A stretch of DNA of 9,422 bases. It comes from Fimbriimonadales bacterium. GTDB taxonomy: Bacteria > Armatimonadota > Fimbriimonadia > Fimbriimonadales > GBS-DC. Below, in pieces: positions 1-6,722 of the stretch. The stretch covers positions 1 through 9,422 of the forward strand of contig JAOAFW010000215.1 in the NCBI GenBank assembly GCA_026416065.1, in the 5' to 3' direction. A model generated the notes under the pieces. That model was not told the origin of the DNA. It worked only from the letters and a program-made list of their open reading frames with translations, and did no database searches. Position numbers and translations under genes: made by a program. Position 1 is the first letter of the stretch, and every line of letters starts with the position of its first letter.

Positions 1-695
1 GTATAGACGTCGATGCGCACGCCGACCGCGTCGGTGGCGGGAACCTGTACCACGCCGCGCACGTTCCCTGGCTGACCGGGCGGGTTATCATCGGTCTGAC
101 GCAGGAGCAGCAGGTCGCCCACATCCATCACGCCGTCGATCACCGGCGCGTCGGCGAAGAACCGGCGGGAAATATAGCCCTCCTTCTGCACCTCGCCTTC
201 AGGGTCGAGGACGCCCTGAGGGTCATAAGCGACACCGTTGAGTGTAAATCGTCCTGTAGAAGGGTTGCTACGGGCGCGTTGCCCTAACAGAGCAATCACT
301 GCCTCGCCGACGGGTTGCTGCGTCAGTGCGTCCACGATGCGCCCTTGCACGGAGATGGTCTGCGTGCCGACGTACAAATCACCCAGATTCACGGTTTGAC
401 CTGCCTGAAGTGGGGGCAGGTTGAAAGTGAAGTCAGGCAGTCCAGGTGTGCGCACGATGAGTTGTGTGGCGGTGGGGGGCACACGCATCTGAAACGCCCC
501 CTCCTGAGTGCTGGTGCGCACGCTCTGCGTGCCGACAATTACAGTGGCAGCTGGGTTCGGGGGCTGTCCGGTGCTTACCAGCACCACGCGCCCTTGAAGC
601 AGAGTAGACGGACCGAACGAGCCGCCTCCGCCACCGCATCCAGATAGGACGTAGCTCAGAAAGAACGCCAGTAGTAAACCGTAGAGTATCCGCAT
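1..695 (-). CDS. Lipoprotein with tandem carboxypeptidase-regulatory-like domains (3' part missing)
   Basis: I translated this from the ATG at 695-693; 231 complete codons lie in the window and the gene runs off the left edge with no stop. The N-terminus is a lipoprotein signal: a hydrophobic stretch over residues 4-17, then lipobox L17-S18-G19-C20, followed by five glycines that would act as a flexible tether. After this come beta-rich units that look like carboxypeptidase-regulatory (transthyretin/Ig-like) domains. One opens with LQGRVV near residue 33, one with VQGRIVDALTQQPVGEAVI near 117, and a third with VRGVVQVPATDAVGVRI is cut by the edge. The likely role is structural or binding on the outer surface; no catalytic motif is visible. 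The start lies 5 bases after the upstream gene's TGA (TGA-AGGCG-ATG), so the two are probably co-transcribed and translationally coupled. Lipidation is well supported; the domain family is a reasonable match by eye and the function is unknown. Confidence 0.8.
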   Translation of the reverse strand, partial: MRILYGLLLAFFLSYVLSGCGGGGGSFGPSTLLQGRVVLVSTGQPPNPAATVIVGTQSVRTSTQEGAFQMRVPPTATQLIVRTPGLPDFTFNLPPLQAGQTVNLGDLYVGTQTISVQGRIVDALTQQPVGEAVIALLGQRARSNPSTGRFTLNGVAYDPQGVLDPEGEVQKEGYISRRFFADAPVIDGVMDVGDLLLLRQTDDNPPGQPGNVRGVVQVPATDAVGVRIDVY

Positions 696-700
696 CGCCT

Positions 701-3700
701 TCACCGTGTAAGTACAACTGGGGTGGTGGCACGCGCCACACGTCCATCGCTATCCACCGCCTCAATAAACGCCATATAGCTGCCTGGGGGCAGAGCGCGC
801 TCTTGAGAGTCGCGTCCGTTCCAGGTCAGGCTTTGCACCCCTGCGCCGGCCGCGCGGCTGGGCTGCAGGATACGCACCACCTCGCCGCGCGGGTTGCGTA
901 TCTCGGCGCGAACGGTCGCGTCACCCGTGAGCTGGAACTGGATCGTTGCTTGCCCGCCGCGTGAAACCGTGGTGGCGAGGTTGACGATACGCACGGGCGT
1001 GGCGACGGACGGCTCGAGAGTCACACGCAGTGATTGCACCTCTGCAGGCGTGAAACGATAGAACTCGCGCTGGCGTATATCGACACGCTCGCCCGTAGCA
1101 AGGTTTTCCAGCGAGACGCGCCAGCGACGGGGCGTGTCGCTGGGAATGCGCCAGGTGAGGGTGTGTTCACGGTTCGGCTCGGCAGGCGCGACGCGGAGCG
1201 TCCACTCTTGTTTGCCGCCGTTGGGCTTGATAGATTGGGCGAGCAGGCGTCCGTTTTCCGTTAGCACGCCGAACGCGCTCATACCGGGCAGGGCAGGGGG
1301 CGCTTCGTGGTTGTAGGTGTAGCTACGGGCGCGCGCATCGTTTTCCAGCCCTAAGGTGACGACCCCACCGCCCACCGGCGATTGCAAAATGAGTTCCATC
1401 GCCCACGTAGGCTCATCATAAGCGGCTCGAGAGCGACCCGCGCTGCCAATCGGCGGCGGCACGAGCAGCGTCACACCCTCAGGACGCAACACGCGAATCC
1501 AGTAGGCGCGTCCCGGTTCCAACTGCGTTGCCTGTACATAGGTTCCGAACGCGCCGAGCGTCCATACGCGGCTGCCCACCAGCGGCGGCTCGCCCCCTAT
1601 CGATTCAGTCGCCGTTTCCCACGACACAGGCGAGTTGAACTGATGGATGACCTGCAGGCTTCCCACGGGCACTATCTGATTGAACGGCACGCCCACCAGA
1701 TTCCAGCCCGGTTGCAACGCGATAGCAAAGGGGCGGTCGGTGGGCGCGGACTCGCCCTGAACAGTAATGTTAATCGGGCTGCTGAGCTGGAGGAAATAGC
1801 CGATTCCGGGCGCAGGAGGTGGCGTCGCAGGGTAGTAAACATAGTTGAACTGCTCCTGACGCCACTGCGCCAATCGAATCTGGTTAGCAGGGATGTTCAG
1901 CAGTTTCGCCATGTCCGTCTCATACGGGCGCAGGGGCAGGCTTATCATGTGAAGCCCTGCGGGGCGATTCAAATTGAAACTACTGGCAGCGGCGTTCAAG
2001 TACGCCTGCACATAGTGGAAGCCCACGCCCGTATTCGTGCGCCAGACGCCCACTTCTGCGCCCTGAGCATTGAAAAATCGCAGGAGAGCCGCTCGTTCAC
2101 GCGACAAAGTAGACGCGCTGAACGTCGCACCGAACGCACCTCGTTGGACGGGCGCAGTGCTCGTCTCCGAACCGATTTGTATCTCTACCGTGCCGTTTTC
2201 CAGCCCGAACACAACGCCGAAAAAGTTGTTGCGAAAGCTTGTGCCCTGAACCTTGCTGCTGGGATAGTGAATTCGTACCCCTTCGGTACCGACACTGAAA
2301 TCCACCGTGAGTCGCTGATTAGCGGTCTCCGAGCCGACAAAGCTGGGCACCACTGCCCCTGTGCCTACGCGAATATCGACGCGCTCATACTGAGGCGAAA
2401 GCGTCAGGCGGTTGAAATCGTAGTTCCAGTAGATGGGATAGCAGGTTCCGTTGAGTAGGGCTTCGTCCCAGCTGTTGCCTACGCGCGTTGTCTGAAAATA
2501 GGTCAGGAAGACCGTGAACACCGCCTGTTCATCTGGCTGGAGCCCTGAAGCATAGGGGAACACCTGAGCGTGAAGTTTCCGTCCGTAGGTGACGCTCGTG
2601 TCCAGGATGTGCTGCCGCCGTACCCACTGATCGAACGGGACGCCTTCCACGGTGGGGTTCGGATTGCCTGAAAGGGCGACGAGTGCCTGCTTGGCGAGGT
2701 TGAGCAGCGCGGTTGAGTCGCCCCGCAGGCTGGGGCTGTAGTTCTGGTAGTAGCGTTGATTGAACTCACGGAAAAAGCTCGGGTACTCTGTTGCTACCTT
2801 GAGCCATACAGAGCCTGCCATCATATAGCGCACCAGCCACAGCCCGCCAGTTGTACCGCCTGCGATGGGGGGCTGGCGCAGGGAAGGAGCGATGAAACTG
2901 GGGCTGCCCAGCGTGGGCTGATTCCAAGCGTCGTAATACGGACGGGCGTCGTAAGTATTGTCCAGTGTCTGGTCGATAAAATCGGGATTCTGTCCTGCAA
3001 GCGCACGAAACGCCGCGCTTCGGGCGATGCGTGTGGTCACCGCACGGGCGAAACCCTCTTCCCATGCGTCATAGAAAGGCGCGACATCGGCGTGGAACGC
3101 CCGCACCACAAGGTTCAGCAGGTTCACCGCTGCCGCCTCACGCGCATTGTAGATGGGAAAGAGGAAGCGGTTGTTGCTCATATCGTAAATCCCGCCCACC
3201 ACGGCGTCGCGGTCGCCGATTTCGTCGTCGTAGTTCACCACCTGAATGGTGAGGGTTCGAGCGGGCTTACCGTACTCGGCTTCCACCAGCGCAGGCACGG
3301 CGTTTAGAACCGTCTGGAGCAACGCTTTGTACGCGCTGGGGAAGGGGTTGTTGCCGTCTACAACCTGAAAAGTAAGTGTACCGTTGCCCAACCCGTCGGA
3401 GCGGGAGCGCGTGGGTAAAATCAGCTCCCCCCTGCGTCGCAGCACCACCGTGTGCAAAATCGGCAGGCGATAGTCTTCAGGCAGCAGTCCCAGTTGTTTA
3501 CAAAACCGTATTTGCGCCCGTACGCCCTGAATCTGCGCCCGCGTCGCTCGCGCCACCTGCGCCTGAATCAGGCGGTCAATCGCCTCTGGTGAACGTCCCA
3601 CACGGTCGATGTCGATTACAATCACATTTTGCGGACCGTTGCTGACCGTCTCGAAGGGGCGATTTACGATGTTGTGATAAATCTGTGCCTGCAGTGACGC

Positions 3701-3751
3701 GCTGAAGAGTACTGCCAGCGCACCAAGAACCCATTTCATCCCTGCTTTCAT
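701..3751 (-). CDS. Large secreted multidomain protein with degenerate metallopeptidase-like region and C-terminal FlgD-Ig-like domain
   Basis: 1016 residues from the chosen ATG (3751-3749). This start has a good ribosome site (GAGAGGGA, about 5 bases upstream) and gives a signal peptide with a core over residues 7-18 and likely cleavage after A22 (SLQA-QIY). An in-frame start 16 codons upstream has no such support; ATG 3739 is the other option. Residues about 23-200 are mixed alpha/beta and unassigned. Residues about 205-245 resemble the active-site helix region of gluzincin peptidases: V216-R-A-F-H220 stands where HExxH should be, followed by W230-E-E-G-F-A. Only the second His and the WxEG motif remain, so the domain is probably inactive. 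Residues about 595-780 hold a doubled motif (HMISLPLRP near 602, GWNLVGVPF near 683) seen in many surface proteins. Residues about 916-1016 fit a FlgD-type Ig domain: W977-N-G-R-D, then PPGSY and IEAVDSDGR. It is first in a two-gene unit with the downstream lipoprotein. Export is confident, exact function unknown. Confidence 0.85.
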   Translation of the reverse strand: MKAGMKWVLGALAVLFSASLQAQIYHNIVNRPFETVSNGPQNVIVIDIDRVGRSPEAIDRLIQAQVARATRAQIQGVRAQIRFCKQLGLLPEDYRLPILHTVVLRRRGELILPTRSRSDGLGNGTLTFQVVDGNNPFPSAYKALLQTVLNAVPALVEAEYGKPARTLTIQVVNYDDEIGDRDAVVGGIYDMSNNRFLFPIYNAREAAAVNLLNLVVRAFHADVAPFYDAWEEGFARAVTTRIARSAAFRALAGQNPDFIDQTLDNTYDARPYYDAWNQPTLGSPSFIAPSLRQPPIAGGTTGGLWLVRYMMAGSVWLKVATEYPSFFREFNQRYYQNYSPSLRGDSTALLNLAKQALVALSGNPNPTVEGVPFDQWVRRQHILDTSVTYGRKLHAQVFPYASGLQPDEQAVFTVFLTYFQTTRVGNSWDEALLNGTCYPIYWNYDFNRLTLSPQYERVDIRVGTGAVVPSFVGSETANQRLTVDFSVGTEGVRIHYPSSKVQGTSFRNNFFGVVFGLENGTVEIQIGSETSTAPVQRGAFGATFSASTLSRERAALLRFFNAQGAEVGVWRTNTGVGFHYVQAYLNAAASSFNLNRPAGLHMISLPLRPYETDMAKLLNIPANQIRLAQWRQEQFNYVYYPATPPPAPGIGYFLQLSSPINITVQGESAPTDRPFAIALQPGWNLVGVPFNQIVPVGSLQVIHQFNSPVSWETATESIGGEPPLVGSRVWTLGAFGTYVQATQLEPGRAYWIRVLRPEGVTLLVPPPIGSAGRSRAAYDEPTWAMELILQSPVGGGVVTLGLENDARARSYTYNHEAPPALPGMSAFGVLTENGRLLAQSIKPNGGKQEWTLRVAPAEPNREHTLTWRIPSDTPRRWRVSLENLATGERVDIRQREFYRFTPAEVQSLRVTLEPSVATPVRIVNLATTVSRGGQATIQFQLTGDATVRAEIRNPRGEVVRILQPSRAAGAGVQSLTWNGRDSQERALPPGSYMAFIEAVDSDGRVARATTPVVLTR

Positions 3752-3807
3752 CGTTCCCTCTCTTAGACGCGCGAGCTTGGTTGGGGTTTTGGGAGCCATC
3801 CAACGCG

Positions 3808-3818
3808 ACCGCGGCGGT
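3808..3818. promoter_or_regulatory. Perfect short palindrome in the divergent control region
   Basis: ACCGC-G-GCGGT is an 11-base perfect palindrome with a single central base. It lies between the divergent starts at 3751 (minus) and 3883 (plus), and about 8-18 bases downstream of the start point predicted from the minus-strand -10 element. The one-base centre rules out an RNA hairpin loop, so a DNA-binding site for a dimeric regulator is the more natural reading. In GC-rich DNA such a palindrome can occur by chance, so this is a weak call. Confidence 0.25.
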
Positions 3819-3832
3819 ACGGTTCAGGCGTC

Positions 3833-3841
3833 ATGATACCA
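3833..3841 (-). promoter_or_regulatory. Possible extended -10 promoter for the minus-strand pair
   Basis: On the minus strand this reads TGG-TATCAT: an extended -10 (TGn) followed by a hexamer with one mismatch to TATAAT. No good TTGACA-like -35 lies at the usual spacing, which is tolerable for an extended -10 promoter. Transcription would start near 3826, leaving a leader of about 75 bases before the ATG at 3751. No comparably good promoter was found on the plus strand for the divergent hydrolase gene. Confidence 0.35.
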
Positions 3842-3882
3842 TGCGAGAGGAAATTCTGCCCTTTGAACGAACAAGCCCTGTA

Positions 3883-6606
3883 ATGCGGTTTCTTGCGATG
3901 GCTGGGCTTCTATGGCTTCAGGGCGCGATTTTGGGTATGGCGCAACCCCCTGCGATTTCGGGCGATGGCTGGGAAGCGCGTCCGCGTGGCGGCGATGGTG
4001 TGCAACTGCGGATCAACGGTGTGCTGCTGAGTCGCGGATCTTGGGCGCAGCTGGCGGCGCCCGACTGGAGCACGGGCTACTACAGCTCGCAAGGAACGCC
4101 CCCCACGCCTCAACGCGAAGGCGACACGCTCACTTTGCGCCATTCTGTCAATCCCGAGCTGGGCGTGATGACCGAAACTGTGCAAAAGACAGCCCCTGAT
4201 ACGCTGGAGTGGCAACTGCAGGTGGAATGGCGTAGCGAGAAACCTGCAGTCGTCGAGTGGTGTCTTGGGCTGTGGCACGCAGAGTATCTGCTCGGCGCAA
4301 CGGTCAGTGGGGAGGGCGAACTGGCGACGACGCAACTCTCACGTGAGCCGAAAACCTTTGCAGGCGACCAACTGTTCTCAGGAACGCGCTTCACGATGGA
4401 AAGTCGAGTCGCGCGTGTAGAACTTCAGTACGAAAACCTTAGCATTCTCGATGGCAGAGGAGCCGGGCGGTGGTGGTCACGCGAAATTCCAACCCTTTGG
4501 GTAGGGGTGCTTCGACGCGAGCTGCGCAAGGGCGAGACAATTCAGATGATAGCACGTCTGCGTATCCAGCGCAAGCCTCTACCCACGCAAGAGGCGAGTC
4601 AGGAAGCCCTCGCGAAGATAGAGGCAGTCCCCGACCGGTGGTCGCCCGTGCCGCGCGAACCAGAACTGATTCCACCCCCCAAAATAGTCTGGCGCGACTC
4701 GGGCGAGCCGTTTCGCTTGCCGACGAACGACGTCCCGATAATTATTATTGAAGACGAGTCGTTTCTCCCTGCGGCGGACACGCTGTGCCGAGAGTTGGAG
4801 CGATACGGCATCCGGGCAAGCATCCAGAGAGGACAGCCACAGCCAAACACCGTTTTTATCGGGGGTAGCCCGGCTCTACAGCGACAGTATCCTGTACCAG
4901 ACCAACTGGGCGCATATTACTTAGAGGTGAAACCGGAAGGCGTAAAGATTGTGGGGCGTCTGAGTGAAGGCGCGTTTTACGGAGTACAGACACTTATCCA
5001 GTGGCTGCAACCCAGCGTGGGTGCGTTGCAGGCGACGCCCGTGCGCATCATCGATTATCCCCATCTGAAATGGCGCGGCGTCCATCTGTTCGGAAGCACG
5101 CAACCTGATTTCCTCCCGCGCATAATTGAGAATGTAGTCGCCCACGCGAAATTCAACCACCTGGTGCTGGAGTGCGGATATGGACAGTGGGAGACCATTC
5201 GGGGCGCTTGGGTGGACATCTCCGCGCCGCAGGCAATCCTGCGCGAAGCAGTGCAAGTTTCACGCAGAAACCTTATCGAGCCGATTCCGCTCATCCCGTC
5301 GCTGGGGCATATGTACTGGGTCTTCCGCAACGATGCCAACAAACACCTCGCAGAGGATCCAGAAACGCCATGGGCAATCGCGCCGCGTGGGGCGGAAACC
5401 CGTTCGTTCCTGCAACGACTGTACGATGAGGTGTTCGAGGTATTTCAGCCGCGCCACTTTCATGTGGGACTGGATGAAGTGACGCTGCGCGGGCGTTTCC
5501 CGAACCGCCCCGAGAGCAAGGACGCAAGTGTGGCAGAGCTGTTCGTGGAACACGCTGAGTGGCTCTACGCCGAGATGAAGCGACGGGGCGTCGAGAAGGT
5601 TTTGATGTGGGGCGATGTGTTGTTGGCGCGGGGGGAAGCGAACGACGGCGGCGCACATGCCAAAAGCCCCGAAGAGGCGAAGTTCGCTCGTGAACGGCTG
5701 AGCAAGCTCAAGGATCTCTTTATCTGCGACTGGCACTACACGCCAACCGAACCTGAGAGGTATATTAGCCTGCCTGTTTTACAGGGCGCGGGGTTCAGCG
5801 AGATCATCGCGACGGCATGGTACGACCCACGCAATGTCGCCACTTTTGCGAAAGCCGCACGCCAGCGACGCATCGCGGGACTGTTGCAAAGCACATGGGC
5901 GGGCTATAGCCTCAACGAGCGCACACTACAAGGGGTGGAACTGCGCCAGTTCGTTGCATATCTCATCGCGGGAGCGTATGCCTGGGATACCGACCTCCCA
6001 ATGCCAGAGGAGTTGCCTTACGATTTTGAACGCCTATTCGTGGAGCGCTATTACCGTGCCCCTGTTGCGTTGCAGGAGCGGGCAGGTTTTGTGATGGACT
6101 TAACAGCCGTGTATAATTACGACCTCACCCAACTGAGCACCGTATTTGCGCAATTGCCGTCGGGCGCGGCACGTTTCAGCGGACATCGATTCCTGCTCCG
6201 TGGTGCTCGGGGGTTGATGCTTGCCAGCTACCTCGCGCCGGGTTCGTTTCCGCAGCGGGTGCGCCTGCCGCTTGACCGCCCTGTGCGAACTCTGTACTTG
6301 CTGCATACCACGGGCTGGCAAACGGAGGTGGGCAATGAGGTTGGGCGCATCATTTTGGAATACACAGATGACACCCGAGCGGAGCAGCCCGTCTTCTACG
6401 GGCGTCACATCCGTGCGTGGAACGACCGCATGTATGCTCTGGAGGGGTTCCCCCTGTGGCGCGTCCGAACTTTAGATGGCGAACAGGCGACGGCGCGGTT
6501 GTTGAGCTGGAACAACCCGCATCCAGAAAAACCCGTTCGCGCGGTTTACTTCGTCGCTTACGATACCGTTGCAGGGTGGACAATACTGGGGCTGGCGGGG
6601 GAGTAG
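3883..6606 (+). CDS. Secreted glycoside hydrolase family 20-like protein (beta-N-acetylhexosaminidase-like)
   Basis: 907 residues from ATG 3883. GH20 enzymes remove terminal GlcNAc or GalNAc by substrate-assisted catalysis, using an Asp-Glu pair. The start was chosen because it gives a clean signal peptide (MRFLAMAGLLWLQGAILGMA, likely cleaved before QPP). ATG 3841 would add 14 residues with two early Glu, and neither start has a clear ribosome site. Residues about 22-230 are a beta-rich N-terminal domain. About 283-390 look like the alpha/beta GH20b domain (VPIIIIEDES, then NTVFIGG and GAFYGVQTLIQWL). The TIM barrel begins at H394-LKWRGVHL and runs to about 705, with PLIPSLGHMYW, the catalytic motif H-V-G-L-D531-E532, LMWGDVLL, and STWAGYS near the end. 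A helical linker leads to a beta domain from about 765 to the C-terminus. The family usually has HxGGDE, so Gly to Leu is a deviation, but both catalytic acids are kept. It is a lone plus-strand gene between two minus-strand units. Family confident, substrate not. Confidence 0.85.
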   Translation: MRFLAMAGLLWLQGAILGMAQPPAISGDGWEARPRGGDGVQLRINGVLLSRGSWAQLAAPDWSTGYYSSQGTPPTPQREGDTLTLRHSVNPELGVMTETVQKTAPDTLEWQLQVEWRSEKPAVVEWCLGLWHAEYLLGATVSGEGELATTQLSREPKTFAGDQLFSGTRFTMESRVARVELQYENLSILDGRGAGRWWSREIPTLWVGVLRRELRKGETIQMIARLRIQRKPLPTQEASQEALAKIEAVPDRWSPVPREPELIPPPKIVWRDSGEPFRLPTNDVPIIIIEDESFLPAADTLCRELERYGIRASIQRGQPQPNTVFIGGSPALQRQYPVPDQLGAYYLEVKPEGVKIVGRLSEGAFYGVQTLIQWLQPSVGALQATPVRIIDYPHLKWRGVHLFGSTQPDFLPRIIENVVAHAKFNHLVLECGYGQWETIRGAWVDISAPQAILREAVQVSRRNLIEPIPLIPSLGHMYWVFRNDANKHLAEDPETPWAIAPRGAETRSFLQRLYDEVFEVFQPRHFHVGLDEVTLRGRFPNRPESKDASVAELFVEHAEWLYAEMKRRGVEKVLMWGDVLLARGEANDGGAHAKSPEEAKFARERLSKLKDLFICDWHYTPTEPERYISLPVLQGAGFSEIIATAWYDPRNVATFAKAARQRRIAGLLQSTWAGYSLNERTLQGVELRQFVAYLIAGAYAWDTDLPMPEELPYDFERLFVERYYRAPVALQERAGFVMDLTAVYNYDLTQLSTVFAQLPSGAARFSGHRFLLRGARGLMLASYLAPGSFPQRVRLPLDRPVRTLYLLHTTGWQTEVGNEVGRIILEYTDDTRAEQPVFYGRHIRAWNDRMYALEGFPLWRVRTLDGEQATARLLSWNNPHPEKPVRAVYFVAYDTVAGWTILGLAGE

Positions 6607-6637
6607 AGGACGCTGTGTGACAGATTCGGATCGGGGT

Positions 6638-6677
6638 GCGTCCCCGTTGTCAGCCAATCTGACCGCGACGGGGACGC
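6638..6677. terminator. Two-part inverted repeat between convergent genes, probable bidirectional terminator
   Basis: The outer arms GCGTCCCCGT (6638-6647) and ACGGGGACGC (6668-6677) are perfect 10-base complements. Inside them GTCAG (6649-6653) and CTGAC (6659-6663) form a second perfect 5-base stem around the loop CCAAT, with small asymmetric bulges (one base and four bases) between the stems. It lies 31 bases past the hydrolase stop (6606) and 45 bases past the stop of the converging gene (6723), where a shared terminator is expected. Neither side has a T-run, so it is not a textbook intrinsic terminator. It may instead be a 3'-end-stabilising hairpin or one copy of a dispersed palindromic repeat. 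Confidence 0.55.
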
Positions 6678-6722
6678 CTCTGTGCGCGCTTATCCCATGG
6701 AGATAGAAGAGTTTCCTATTCG

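Noticed and set aside
1382..2458. Long plus-strand open frame of 358 codons
   Set aside because: It lies wholly antisense to the 1016-residue secreted protein, is rich in Arg, Ala and His as GC-rich shadow frames are, and has no recognisable motif.
3781..3882. N-terminal extension of the hydrolase to 3781 or 3841
   Set aside because: It would put an acidic stretch ahead of a complete signal peptide and has no better ribosome site than ATG 3883, though 3841 cannot be excluded.
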